Shown here piece by piece: positions 26,867 through 35,775 of a DNA stretch of 64,000 nt. Under the pieces are notes generated by a model. That model saw only the letters and a program-made list of their open reading frames with translations. It was not told the DNA's origin and did no database searches. Source of the DNA: Streptomyces sp. NBC_00659 (lineage in GTDB: Bacteria; Actinomycetota; Actinomycetes; Streptomycetales; Streptomycetaceae); the NCBI RefSeq assembly GCF_036226925.1, contig NZ_CP109031.1, positions 1,736,001 to 1,800,000 on the forward strand. Direction: 5' to 3'. Position numbers and translations under genes: made by a program. Each line of letters starts with the position of its first letter. Position 1 is the stretch's first letter.

Positions 26867-28405
26867 ATGCTGCTGAGCAGGCTCGCCCATGTGTCCCACG
26901 AGGTCGCCGCCGCCTCGGCGCGGTCCCGGAAGACCGCTCTGCTCGCGGAGCTGTTCCGGGACGCCGAGGCGGACGACGCGCCGATCGTGATCCCGTATCT
27001 GGCGGGCCGGCTGCCGCAGGGCCGCCTCGGCGTCGGCTGGAAGGTGCTGAGCAGACGGGTCGCCCCCGCCGCCGAACCCACCCTCACCGTGCGCGAGGTG
27101 GACGCCCGTCTCACGGCCCTCGGCGAGGTCTCCGGCACCGGTTCGCAAGCCGAACGGGCCCGCCTGGTGGGCGAGTTGATGGAGGCGGCCACGGAGGAGG
27201 AACAGCGCTTCCTGTTCGGGCTGCTCACCGGCGAGATGCGCCAGGGCGCGCTGGACGCGCTCGCGGTGGAGGGGCTCGCGGAGGCGACCGGCGCGCCCGC
27301 GGGGGACGTACGACGGGCGGTGATGCTGGCGGGTTCCCTGCGGGCGGTGGCGCGGGCCCTGCTCGCGGACGGTCCGGGGGCGCTGGACGGGTTCCGGCTC
27401 ACCGTCGGGCGCCCGGTGCTGCCGATGCTGGCTCACTCCGCCTCCTCGGTCTCCGAGGCGGTCGCCAGGCTCGGCGCCTGCGCGGTCGAGGAGAAGCTCG
27501 ACGGTATCCGGGTGCAACTGCACCGGGACGGCGAGGATGTCCGCGTCTACACCCGCACCCTCGACGACATCACCGACCGGCTGCCCGAACTCACCGCAGC
27601 GGCCATGGAGTTGCTGGGCGAGCGGTTCATCCTGGACGGCGAGGTGATCGCGCTGGACGACCGGGGGCGGCCGCGTTCCTTCCAGGAGACGGCCGCGCGG
27701 GTGGGGTCCCGCGTGGACGTGCCGGCGGCCGCGCGGACCGTGCCCGTCTCCCCCGTCTTCTTCGACGCCCTGTCCGTGGACGGGCGGGACCTGCTGGATC
27801 TGCCGTTCACCGACCGGCACGCGGAACTGGCACGGCTGGTGCCCGAGCCGATGCGGGTCCGGCGGACACTCGTGCCGGGGCCGGGCGATGCCGCACGGGC
27901 CGAGACTTTTCTCGCCGACGCGCTGGCCCGGGGGCACGAGGGTGTCGTGGTGAAGGCCCTCGACGCCCCCTACGGCGCGGGCCGGCGCGGTGCCGCCTGG
28001 CTCAAGGTCAAACCCGTACACACCCTCGACCTGGTGGTCCTGGCGGCCGAATGGGGTCACGGGCGGCGCACCGGCAAGCTCTCGAACCTGCACCTGGGCG
28101 CCCGTACCGCCGACGGCTCGTTCGCGATGCTCGGCAAGACGTTCAAGGGCATGACCGACGCGATGCTCACCTGGCAGACCGACCGGTTCCGGGAGCTGGC
28201 CGTCTCGGACGACGGCCACGTGGTGACCGTACGGCCCGACCTCGTCGTCGAGATCGCGTACGACGGGCTGCAGCGGTCCACCCGCTATCCGGCCGGTGTC
28301 ACCCTCCGCTTCGCCCGGGTCGTGCGCTATCGCGAGGACAAGCCGGCGGCCGAGGCCGACACCGTGGACACCCTGCTGGCCGCCCACCCGGAGGTGACGC
28401 CATGA
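26867..28405 (+). CDS. lig: ATP-dependent DNA ligase
   Basis: A 512-residue ligase of the archaeal/LigB-like type. The N-terminal alpha-helical DNA-binding domain (1-190) is followed by the adenylation domain with the nucleophile Lys in EEKLDGIRVQ (K210), motif III LDGEVIALDD, motif IV GHEGVVVKALD and motif V AAWLKVKPVHTLDLVV. An OB-fold domain follows. It is probably an accessory repair ligase, since Streptomyces replicate with an NAD-dependent LigA. The start at MLLSRLAHVSHEV gives normal family length. The stop overlaps the Nudix gene start. Confidence 0.9.
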   Translation: MLLSRLAHVSHEVAAASARSRKTALLAELFRDAEADDAPIVIPYLAGRLPQGRLGVGWKVLSRRVAPAAEPTLTVREVDARLTALGEVSGTGSQAERARLVGELMEAATEEEQRFLFGLLTGEMRQGALDALAVEGLAEATGAPAGDVRRAVMLAGSLRAVARALLADGPGALDGFRLTVGRPVLPMLAHSASSVSEAVARLGACAVEEKLDGIRVQLHRDGEDVRVYTRTLDDITDRLPELTAAAMELLGERFILDGEVIALDDRGRPRSFQETAARVGSRVDVPAAARTVPVSPVFFDALSVDGRDLLDLPFTDRHAELARLVPEPMRVRRTLVPGPGDAARAETFLADALARGHEGVVVKALDAPYGAGRRGAAWLKVKPVHTLDLVVLAAEWGHGRRTGKLSNLHLGARTADGSFAMLGKTFKGMTDAMLTWQTDRFRELAVSDDGHVVTVRPDLVVEIAYDGLQRSTRYPAGVTLRFARVVRYREDKPAAEADTVDTLLAAHPEVTP

Positions 28406-28878
28406 GCGCAGCACAGCACGGACGCAGGAGCGCGGGACTCCTGTTGTTCCGGCACACCGACCACGGCATGGAGGTATTGGTCGGCCATATGGGCGGCCCG
28501 TACTTCGCGCGGCGCGACGCCGGGGCCTGGACCCTTCCCAAGGGCGAGTACGAGCCCGACGAGACGGCCTGGGACGCCGCCCGCCGTGAGTTCCGGGAGG
28601 AGCTCGGGCTGCCGCCGCCCGACGGCGAGGCGCTCGCGCTCGGCGAGGTCACCCAGACGAACGGCAAGGTGGTCACGGCCTGGGCGATCGAGGCGGATCT
28701 CGATCCGGCGGCCGTGGTCCCCGGCACGTTCACGATGGAGTGGCCGCCGAAGTCCGGGCGGCGGCAGGAGTTCCCCGAACTCGACCGGGTGGAGTGGATG
28801 ACCCCGGAGCGGGCCCGCCCTCTGCTCATCAAGGGGCAGACCGTGTTTCTCGACCGGCTGGCGGAGCACTCGGCCTGA
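28402..28878 (+). CDS. Nudix hydrolase
   Basis: A 158-residue enzyme with a full Nudix box: Gly, five residues, Glu, seven residues, then REFREELGL (residues about 50-72). Members hydrolyse a nucleoside diphosphate linked to another group, for example diadenosine polyphosphates or oxidised dNTPs. The ATGA overlap with the ligase gene indicates one operon and hints at nucleotide-pool or repair work, though the specific substrate cannot be read. Confidence 0.9.
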   Translation: MSAAQHGRRSAGLLLFRHTDHGMEVLVGHMGGPYFARRDAGAWTLPKGEYEPDETAWDAARREFREELGLPPPDGEALALGEVTQTNGKVVTAWAIEADLDPAAVVPGTFTMEWPPKSGRRQEFPELDRVEWMTPERARPLLIKGQTVFLDRLAEHSA

Positions 28879-28988
28879 GAGCCGGCGTTCGGCCAGCAGC
28901 GTCGGCTCACCTCGGGGGCCCGCCCGCGTTGCGCCGCGCGGCACCGCGCGGGAGGGTCGGGGAACAGCCAGCTTTCAGGAGGTCGGCC

Positions 28989-30380
28989 ATGCCCATCGCG
29001 ACGGTGAACCCGGCGAACGGCGAGACGCTCAAGACGTACGACGCCCTCGGCGCCGAGGAGATCGAGCGCAGGCTCGCTGCCGCCGAGGCCACGTTCCATA
29101 CATATCGGACCACCTCGTTCGCCGAGCGGGCGCGGCTCATGCACCGCGCGGCCGATCTCCTGGACGAGGATCTCGAGGACATCGGCCGGGTGATGACCAC
29201 CGAGATGGGCAAGCCGGTCAAGCAGGCCCGGGCGGAGGCCGCCAAGTGCGCCAAGGCCATGCGCTGGTACGCCGACCACGCCGAGGACCTGCTCGCCGAC
29301 GAACTGGCCGCCCCCGCCGACGCCGCGGACTCCGGGGCCTCCCGGGTCCTCGCGCGCTACCGGCCGCTCGGCCCCGTGCTCGCCGTGATGCCCTGGAACT
29401 TCCCGCTCTGGCAGGTGGTGCGCTTCGCCGCGCCCGCGCTGATGGCGGGCAACGTGGGACTGCTCAAACACGCCTCGAACGTTCCGCAGACGGCCCTGTA
29501 CCTGGAGGACCTGTTCCGTCGCGCGGGCTTCCCCGAGGGCTGCTTCCAGACGCTGCTGATCGGGTCGGGCGCGGTCGAGGGCGTCCTGCGCGACCCGCGG
29601 GTCAAGGCGGCCACCCTCACCGGCAGCGAACCGGCCGGCCGGGCGGTCGCCTCGGTCGCCGGGGACGAGGTGAAGAAGACGGTGCTGGAGCTGGGCGGAA
29701 GCGACCCGTACGTCGTGATGCCGTCCGCCGATGTGGAGCGCGCGGCGAAGATCGCCGTGACGGCGCGTGCGCAGAACAACGGGCAGTCGTGCATCGCCGC
29801 CAAGCGGTTCATCGTGCACGCCGACGTGTTCGACACCTTCGCGGAGCGGTTCGCGGCGGGTATGCGGGCCCTCAAGGTCGGCGACCCGCTGGAGGAGGAC
29901 ACCGAGATCGGGCCGCTCTCCACCGAACAGGGCCGGGCCGACCTGGAGGAGCTCGTCGACGACGCGGTCGAGAACGGCGCGACGGTGCTGTGCGGTGGCG
30001 AACGCCCCGACGGTTTCGGCGGCGGCTGGTACTACGCGCCGACCGTGCTCACCGACATCACGCCCGCGATGCGCATCCACCAGGAGGAGACGTTCGGGCC
30101 GGTCGCCACGCTGTACCGGGCCTCCGGTCTGGACGAGGCGGTGGCCCTCGCCAACGACACCCCGTTCGGGCTCAGCTCGAACGTGTGGACGCGTGACGAG
30201 GCCGAGGTGGAGCGGTTCGTGCGCGATCTGGAGGCGGGCGGGGTGTTCGTCAACGGGATGACGGCCTCACACCCGGCGTTCCCCTTCGGCGGGGAGAAGC
30301 GGTCCGGCTACGGACGCGAACTGTCGGGGCACGGAATCCGCGAGTTCTGCAACATCACCACCGTATGGCACGGAGCGTGA
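28989..30380 (+). CDS. gabD: NAD(P)-dependent succinate-semialdehyde dehydrogenase
   Basis: A 463-residue aldehyde dehydrogenase. Catalytic blocks: NNGQSCIAAKRF with Cys near residue 267, and LELGGSDPYVV with the general-base Glu near 235. PWNFPLWQV and EETFGPV are also typical. The closest family match from motifs is succinate-semialdehyde dehydrogenase, which finishes GABA breakdown, but no GABA aminotransferase is adjacent. The ATG has CAGGAGGT upstream. Confidence 0.82.
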   Translation: MPIATVNPANGETLKTYDALGAEEIERRLAAAEATFHTYRTTSFAERARLMHRAADLLDEDLEDIGRVMTTEMGKPVKQARAEAAKCAKAMRWYADHAEDLLADELAAPADAADSGASRVLARYRPLGPVLAVMPWNFPLWQVVRFAAPALMAGNVGLLKHASNVPQTALYLEDLFRRAGFPEGCFQTLLIGSGAVEGVLRDPRVKAATLTGSEPAGRAVASVAGDEVKKTVLELGGSDPYVVMPSADVERAAKIAVTARAQNNGQSCIAAKRFIVHADVFDTFAERFAAGMRALKVGDPLEEDTEIGPLSTEQGRADLEELVDDAVENGATVLCGGERPDGFGGGWYYAPTVLTDITPAMRIHQEETFGPVATLYRASGLDEAVALANDTPFGLSSNVWTRDEAEVERFVRDLEAGGVFVNGMTASHPAFPFGGEKRSGYGRELSGHGIREFCNITTVWHGA

Positions 30381-30405
30381 GCGTTCCGCAGCTACGATCC
30401 CTCGT

Positions 30406-30645
30406 GTGAACCGCGAAGTGACCCTCCCCCTGATCGTCGACGACCGCGGCACGTTGCAGGTGGCGGCCGCCGACGTCAGCAAGCTGCTGCGCACGGTGGG
30501 CGGCCGGTGGCTGCATCTGGTGGAGGCCGGCCAGGACGGCCTCGACGAGGACACGGTGGCCGCTCTCACGATCGAACTGGCCAAACTGGCCGATCGGATC
30601 GACGTGGCCTGCATCGCGCACAGCAGCGGCCCGACCGGCCGCTGA
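30406..30645 (+). CDS. Small conserved Streptomyces protein (DUF6213-like)
   Basis: A 79-residue soluble protein, beta-rich then helical, beginning MNREVTLPLIVDDRGTLQVA. I recall closely similar proteins across Streptomyces (DUF6213), but the family has no known role. The GTG start is 25 bp after gabD, so it may be co-transcribed. Its end faces a convergent gene and a large hairpin. Confidence 0.7.
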   Translation: MNREVTLPLIVDDRGTLQVAAADVSKLLRTVGGRWLHLVEAGQDGLDEDTVAALTIELAKLADRIDVACIAHSSGPTGR

Positions 30646-30651
30646 ACGGGC

Positions 30652-30703
30652 CGGTGACGGCACCGGACCGGAATGGCTCGGTGACGGCGCCGGACCGGAA
30701 TGG
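30652..30703 (+). repeat. 25-bp direct repeat
   Basis: Two copies of a 25-bp sequence starting CGGTGACGGC and ending GACCGGAATGG, differing at one base, lie two bases apart at 30652-30676 and 30679-30703. They sit between a stop codon and the convergent terminator. Confidence 0.7.
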
Positions 30704-30731
30704 AGCGGCGGACGCCGTTCCGCTGCCGAAC

Positions 30732-30806
30732 CCCCGGCCCCCGCCGGAGGCCGGGCGGGACCGGCGAGTGTGCCGCGCCCGGCCCGGCCTCCGGCCGGGG
30801 CCGGGT
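30732..30806. terminator. Bidirectional terminator hairpin
   Basis: Long, nearly complementary arms built on CCGCCGGAGGCCGGGC and CCGGCCTCCGGCCGGGG, separated by about 20 bases. The hairpin lies between a plus-strand small gene and the minus-strand TenA-like gene, and touches the latter's stop codon. Confidence 0.7.
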
Positions 30807-31484
30807 TCAGGCGACCCGCTGGTCCAGTTCCCACAGCGCGTGCCAGAACTTCTCCTCGTAGGCCTGAAGCAGCCGCCCGTGGCGCAGGACGTCGTCCAGC
30901 GAGATCCGTTCGGCGTCGAGCCCCGCCTGTACGGCGGCCAGTGCCTTGATCTCCAGGTCGGGCGCGGGCTCGGCGAAGAAGTCGAAGAAGCCGCAGACCT
31001 CGTCGTCGAAACCGTAGTGACGGCGCAGTGCCTCGGTGATGGTCTCGCAGTAGCCGCCCCAGGCCGCGATGTTGGCGCCGAGCGCGAGGACCACGTCCGC
31101 CGGCTCCCCGTTCAGGGCGAGCCAGGCGACGTACGCGGGATAGGCCTGGCAGTCGGCGAGGGGTTCGTACTCCGCCGCCCGCGCCTCGCCGGCTCCCACC
31201 GCGACGGCGAACGCGGCGAGCCGGTCCCCGGCCACCACCTCGCCCTCGGCGAGCGTCTCGAAGAAGGCGGCGCTCTCCGCGTCGGCGGCCGACGAGCGTT
31301 GGGCCAGATGAACGAACGCGCGGTGATCCGCGGCGATCACATGACGCTGTTCCAGGGCGAGGGCGGCGAGCGTGCCGAGCTGGGCGGCGCCCCGGGCGAT
31401 CAACGGCAGCAGCCGGTTGGCATGCGGGTCCGGGGCGAGTTTCCCGGTGACGCCCTCCAGCAGTTCCCTGGCCGTCCGCGTCAT
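30807..31484 (-). CDS. TenA/PqqC-fold protein
   Basis: A 225-residue all-helical protein that resembles the TENA/THI-4/PQQC (haem-oxygenase-like) fold. Landmarks are an N-terminal helix with NRLLPLIARG, aromatic-rich helices such as YPAYVAWLALNGEP, and the C-terminal EEKFWHALWELD. TenA proteins salvage the thiamin pyrimidine; no thi gene is near, so the substrate is open. The chosen ATG has AAGGAGCG upstream; the longer frame adds 60 Pro/Gly-rich residues. Confidence 0.75.
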   Translation of the reverse strand: MTRTARELLEGVTGKLAPDPHANRLLPLIARGAAQLGTLAALALEQRHVIAADHRAFVHLAQRSSAADAESAAFFETLAEGEVVAGDRLAAFAVAVGAGEARAAEYEPLADCQAYPAYVAWLALNGEPADVVLALGANIAAWGGYCETITEALRRHYGFDDEVCGFFDFFAEPAPDLEIKALAAVQAGLDAERISLDDVLRHGRLLQAYEEKFWHALWELDQRVA

Positions 31485-31646
31485 CACGCGCTCCTTCGGT
31501 CCGGCTGACTCCGAGCCCCCGCGACCAGAGTGCACGGTCACCCCCGGTTCCCCGCGGTCCGACGCGAAATCCCAGGTCCGGTGGGGTGACGGCCGCTGCG
31601 TCGGACAACGACGTCCGCGCTGCTCCTCGAAAACCCCGCGGACGCC

Positions 31647-31674
31647 CGGGGCGCCGGTGATCACCGGCGCCCCG
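31647..31674 (-). terminator. Perfect palindrome, probable terminator
   Basis: A perfect 28-bp palindrome centred on TGATCA (half-site CGGGGCGCCGGTGA). It lies about 30 bp beyond the stop of the minus-strand acyl-CoA dehydrogenase and 160 bp upstream of the TenA-like start. A terminator is the simplest reading; a dimer-binding operator is the alternative. Confidence 0.6.
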
Positions 31675-31705
31675 TCATGGGAACGGCCCGGACCGCGCGG
31701 AGGTG

Positions 31706-32935
31706 TCAGCGGATCGGCATCCCGGACAGGGTACGGGCGATCACCAGGCGCTGGATCTCGCTGGTGCCTTCGAAGATCGTGTAGATGGCCGCGTCGCGGT
31801 GCATGCGCTCCACCGGGTACTCCCGCGTGTAGCCGTTGCCGCCCAGGATCTGGATCGCCTGGCCCGTGACCTTCTTCGCCGTCTCGCTGGCGAACAGCTT
31901 CGACATCGAGCCCTCGGCCGCCGTGAACTGCTTGCCGTTGACCGCCATCCAGGACGCCCGCCAGACCAGCAGCCGCGCCGCGTCGATCGAGGTGCGCATG
32001 TCGGCGAGCTGGAAGGCGACGCCCTGGTTGTCGATGATCGGGCGGCCGAACTGCTCACGCGTCTTCGCGTAGTCGAGGGCCACCTCGTACGCGGCCCGCG
32101 CGGTGCCCACCGCCATGGCGCCGACGGCCGGACGGGAGGCCTCGAAGGTGGCCATGGCGGCGTTCTTCACGCGCTCGCCGCCCCCGGCCCTGGCGCGCTC
32201 ACGGGCACGGGCGAGGCGCTCGTCGAGCTTCTCCTTGCCGCCGAGCAGGCAGGAGCCGGGGATACGGACGTTCTCCAGGACGACCTCGGCGGTGTGCGAG
32301 GCGCGGATGCCGTGCTTCTTGAACTTCTGGCCCTGGGACAGGCCGGGCGTGTTCGGCGGCACGATGAAGGAGGCGTGCCCCTTGGAGCCGAGCTCGGCGT
32401 CGACGACCGCGACGACGACGTGGACGTTGGCGATGCCGCCGTTCGTCGCCCAGGTCTTCGTGCCGTTCAGGACCCACTCGTCCTTGGCCTCGTCGTAGAC
32501 GGCACGCGTACGCATCGAGGCGACGTCGGAGCCGGCGTCGGGCTCGGAGGAGCAGAAGGCGGCGACCTTGACATCGTTGGCATCACCGTACATCTGGGGG
32601 ATCCAGGTGCCGATCTGCGCCTCGGTGCCGTTGGCGAGGACGCCCACGGCGGCGAGGCCGGTGCCGACGATGGACAGCGCGATGCCCGCGTCGCCCCAGA
32701 ACAGCTCCTCCATGGCCATCGGTATGCCGAGGCCGGTGGGGTCGAAGTACTGCTGCGCGTAGAAGTCCAGGGAATAGATGCCGACCTTGGCGGCTTCCTG
32801 GATGACCGGCCAGGGAGTCTCTTCGCGCTCGTCCCATTCGGCGGCCGCGGGGCGGATGACATCGGCGGCGAAGCCGTGCAGCCAGTCCCGGACCTCCTTC
32901 TGTTCGTCGTTGAGCTCCATGGTGAACTCGGCCAT
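31706..32935 (-). CDS. Acyl-CoA dehydrogenase
   Basis: A 409-residue flavoenzyme of fatty-acid beta-oxidation. The conserved blocks are [17 protein letters not shown] (FAD), [14 protein letters not shown] and the C-terminal [17 protein letters not shown], where the Glu is the usual catalytic base. It is monocistronic, divergent from a TetR regulator 169 bp away, and its first bases lie close to a GTTAC inverted repeat, so regulation by that TetR is likely. Confidence 0.92.
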   Translation of the reverse strand: MAEFTMELNDEQKEVRDWLHGFAADVIRPAAAEWDEREETPWPVIQEAAKVGIYSLDFYAQQYFDPTGLGIPMAMEELFWGDAGIALSIVGTGLAAVGVLANGTEAQIGTWIPQMYGDANDVKVAAFCSSEPDAGSDVASMRTRAVYDEAKDEWVLNGTKTWATNGGIANVHVVVAVVDAELGSKGHASFIVPPNTPGLSQGQKFKKHGIRASHTAEVVLENVRIPGSCLLGGKEKLDERLARARERARAGGGERVKNAAMATFEASRPAVGAMAVGTARAAYEVALDYAKTREQFGRPIIDNQGVAFQLADMRTSIDAARLLVWRASWMAVNGKQFTAAEGSMSKLFASETAKKVTGQAIQILGGNGYTREYPVERMHRDAAIYTIFEGTSEIQRLVIARTLSGMPIR

Positions 32936-32960
32936 GTCCCCTCCAGCGCTGCACTAAACT

Positions 32961-32975
32961 GTTACTTGCGGTAAC
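32961..32975. promoter_or_regulatory. Putative TetR operator
   Basis: GTTAC-TTGCG-GTAAC, a perfect inverted repeat, with a further GTTACC half-site nine bases on (32984-32989). It is placed 26 bp upstream of the acyl-CoA dehydrogenase start in the region shared with the divergent TetR gene. Confidence 0.6.
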
Positions 32976-33104
32976 TGGAGTGTGTTACCGGCTAGTAGGA
33001 AAAGTCAACTCCCGAACTCGGCTCGGGATCCCGTTCGATACCCATACGACGATCAGTGTTAGTTTGCGCAGGCGTCACCGAATCACCACGGGTGGGGAGA
33101 GCAC

Positions 33105-33749
33105 ATGGACACCACACAGCGGACCGATCAGCAGAGGTCCGCCGACCGCCGCCGGCGCGAACTGCTGGAAGCCGCCGACAGAGTGGTGCTCCGCGACGGC
33201 CCCGGGGCCTCCATGAACGCCATCGCCGCCGAGGCCGGCATCACGAAGCCCATCCTGTACCGCCACTTCGGCGACAAGGGTGGTCTGTACGCGGCACTCG
33301 CCAAGCGGCACACCGACGCCCTCCTCGAAGCGCTGCGGGCGGCACTGGACGCCCCCGCCGAACGACGTGAGCGCGTGGAGGCGACGCTCGACACGTACTT
33401 GGCCGCCATCGAGGCACGGCCGCAGGTCTACCGCTTCCTGATGCATCCGGCGGAGGGCGGCCAGCCGGGCGACGCCGGGTTCGACGTGGGCAAGTACTCG
33501 GCGCCCGTACTGCGCCGCATGGGCGAGGAACTGGCCGAGGTCATCGAGGAGCGGGTGGACCTCGGACCGGGCAGCCAGCAGCTGGCGCGGGTGTGGGGCC
33601 ACGGCATCGTCGGCATGATGCACGCCGCCGGGGACTGGTGGCTCGGCGAACGGCCGTGCACGCGCGCCGAGTTGGTGCGCAGCCTGGCCGACCTGCTGTG
33701 GGGCCGCCTCGCGGCGGCGGGCGACCGCGTCGGCGGCCCGGGTTTCTGA
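33105..33749 (+). CDS. TetR-family regulator
   Basis: A 214-residue repressor-type protein. The helix-turn-helix is in residues about 25-70 (MNAIAAEAGITKPILYRHF). The C-terminal ligand domain includes RPQVYRFLMHPAEGG and HGIVGMMHAAGDWW. The divergent arrangement with an acyl-CoA dehydrogenase suggests that it senses a fatty acyl-CoA and controls that gene and itself. The ATG follows GGGGAGAG. Confidence 0.88.
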   Translation: MDTTQRTDQQRSADRRRRELLEAADRVVLRDGPGASMNAIAAEAGITKPILYRHFGDKGGLYAALAKRHTDALLEALRAALDAPAERRERVEATLDTYLAAIEARPQVYRFLMHPAEGGQPGDAGFDVGKYSAPVLRRMGEELAEVIEERVDLGPGSQQLARVWGHGIVGMMHAAGDWWLGERPCTRAELVRSLADLLWGRLAAAGDRVGGPGF

Positions 33750-33781
33750 CCGGGGCTCATGCGGACATCCCGCCAGAAGGC

Positions 33782-33813
33782 GTGCCGCCCGCCGTAGGAG
33801 ACGGCCGGCGGCA
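33782..33813. terminator. Bidirectional terminator
   Basis: GTGCCGCCCGCCGT and ACGGCCGGCGGCAC pair (one mismatch) around a short AGGAG loop, in the 75-bp gap between convergent tetR and peptide deformylase genes. Confidence 0.7.
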
Positions 33814-33824
33814 CCGGACGACCC

Positions 33825-34364
33825 TCAGCCGCTCCAGGAAGCCCGTGCCACCTTGCGCAGAAGACGCCGCCGTCGCCACCCGGTGAGCCGGTCCGCGTAC
33901 ACCCCGCCGTCGAGGTGGTCGCACTCGTGCTGGAGACACCGCGCGAACCAGCCGGTGCCGTGCACCGTGACCGGCTCACCGGTGACCGTCCGGCCCTCGA
34001 CGACCGCGTGGTCGAAGCGCTCGGTGCCGGCCTCCAGACCGGGCAGCGAGAGACAGCCCTCCGGTCCGCGCAGGACCACACCGTCCGCCTCGACAAGACG
34101 GGGGTTCACCACATGTCCGACATGACGGACATCGCCGTCGTCCGGGCAGTCGTACACGAAGACCCTCAGACCGACGCCGATCTGGTTCGCGGCGAGGCCG
34201 ACGCCCTCGGCGGCGTACATCGTCGCGAACATGTCCTCGACGAGCTCCGCGAGTTGAGGACCAAAATCTGTGACGTCCTCGCAGGCTGTACGCAGGGCGG
34301 GGTCACCTAGCAGGATGAGGGGCCGGACGCGCCCGTGGGTGCCGGGGATGGAACCGTGTCGCAT
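33825..34364 (-). CDS. def: Peptide deformylase
   Basis: A 179-residue metalloenzyme that removes the formyl group from nascent proteins. All three motifs are intact: GVGLAANQIG (residues 54-63), EGCLSLPG (C104 is a metal ligand) and QHECDHLDG (His146 and His150 ligands, Glu147 catalytic). Streptomyces carry several deformylase genes; this one may be an accessory copy. The ATG at MRHGSIPG is preferred over a frame 35 residues longer. Confidence 0.93.
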   Translation of the reverse strand: MRHGSIPGTHGRVRPLILLGDPALRTACEDVTDFGPQLAELVEDMFATMYAAEGVGLAANQIGVGLRVFVYDCPDDGDVRHVGHVVNPRLVEADGVVLRGPEGCLSLPGLEAGTERFDHAVVEGRTVTGEPVTVHGTGWFARCLQHECDHLDGGVYADRLTGWRRRRLLRKVARASWSG

Positions 34365-34517
34365 GGCGGCAAGGGTACGGTCCTGACAGGCGCGCGCAGG
34401 TCGCGTCGGCACCGAGATGGTGCCGCGATTCGGGCCCGTGAGTGGATCTCGATAGGCTGACCCCCACATGTGCCGGGGGCAGGGGCGCGGCGCGTACGCA
34501 AGGAGGATCGAGAAACG

Positions 34518-35756
34518 ATGTCAGGCAACTCGGACCCGCTGTCGCCGCGGGCCAAGCTGGCCGTGACGGCGGGCAAGGCGGCGGCAGCCGTCTCGCGAGC
34601 CGCCGGACGCGGCAGCGGATCGGTGATCGGCGGCCGGGTGGCGCTCAAGCTCGACCCCGACCTGCTGGCGAGGCTCGCCACGCACCTGGACGTGATCCTG
34701 GTGTCGGCGACCAACGGCAAGACCACGACGACCCGGCTGATCGCGGAGGCGCTGCGCGCCGCGGGCCCGGTCGTTTCCAACGCGCTCGGCGCCAACATGC
34801 CCGCGGGCATCACCTCGGCGCTGGCCGGCGGCTCGGACGCCAAGTTCGCGGTCATCGAGGTCGACGAGAAGTACCTCGCCGGTGTGGCACGTGACACCGA
34901 CCCGAAGTGCATCGCGCTGCTGAACCTGTCGCGCGACCAGCTCGACCGGGCCGCCGAGACCCGGATGATGGCCGAGCACTGGCGTGAGGGACTGGCCGGT
35001 TCCAAGGCCGTCGTGATCGCCAACGCGGACGACCCGCTGGTCGTCTGGGCCGCGTCCTCCTCGCCGAACGTCATGTGGGTGGCGGCCGGCCAGATGTGGA
35101 AGGAAGACGCCTGGTCCTGCCCCTCGTGCGGCGGTGTGATGCAGCGCCCCGGCGACGACTGGTTCTGCGGCGAGTGCGGCTTCCGCCGTCCCACGCCGAC
35201 CTGGGCCCTGTCCGGGGACCACGTCCTCGACCCGCACGGCTCCGCGTGGCCGATCCACCTCCAGCTGCCGGGCCGCGCCAACAAGGCGAACGCCGCCTCG
35301 TCGGCCGCCGTGGCCGCCGTCTTCGGAGTGCCGCCGCAGGTCGCCCTGGAGCGCATGTACCAGGTGCAGGCGGTGGCCGGACGCTACGACGTGGTCCAGT
35401 TCATGGAGCGCGATCTGCGTCTGCTGCTCGCCAAGAACCCCGCGGGCTGGCTGGAGACCTTCTCCCTGATCGACCCGCCGCCGACCCCGGTCATCCTCTC
35501 GGTGAACGCGCGCGGCGCCGACGGCACCGACACCTCCTGGCTGTGGGACGTCGACTACACCCGCCTGACCGGACACCCGATCTTCGTTCTCGGCGACCGC
35601 AAGCTCGACCTCGCCGTCCGCCTCGAAGTCGCCAACCAGCAGTTCCAGGTCTGCGACACCCTCGACCAGGCCGTGCAGATGGCACCGCCCGGACGGATCG
35701 AGGTCATCGCGAACTACACCGCATTCCAGGACTTGAGGCGTCGTGTCGGCAACTGA
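34518..35756 (+). CDS. murT: Lipid II isoglutaminyl synthase subunit MurT
   Basis: A 412-residue Mur-ligase-like protein that, with GatD, amidates the D-glutamate of the peptidoglycan stem. The ATP loop is VSATNGKTTTTRLI (residues about 70-83). The middle domain carries the zinc ribbon seen in MurT proteins (CPSC near 203 and CGEC near 222). A C-terminal DUF1727-like domain follows. Strong AAGGAGG lies before the ATG. gatD starts 19 bp downstream. It is divergent from the deformylase gene. Confidence 0.93.
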   Translation: MSGNSDPLSPRAKLAVTAGKAAAAVSRAAGRGSGSVIGGRVALKLDPDLLARLATHLDVILVSATNGKTTTTRLIAEALRAAGPVVSNALGANMPAGITSALAGGSDAKFAVIEVDEKYLAGVARDTDPKCIALLNLSRDQLDRAAETRMMAEHWREGLAGSKAVVIANADDPLVVWAASSSPNVMWVAAGQMWKEDAWSCPSCGGVMQRPGDDWFCGECGFRRPTPTWALSGDHVLDPHGSAWPIHLQLPGRANKANAASSAAVAAVFGVPPQVALERMYQVQAVAGRYDVVQFMERDLRLLLAKNPAGWLETFSLIDPPPTPVILSVNARGADGTDTSWLWDVDYTRLTGHPIFVLGDRKLDLAVRLEVANQQFQVCDTLDQAVQMAPPGRIEVIANYTAFQDLRRRVGN

Positions 35757-35775
35757 GCCACGGAGGACGAAGAGA

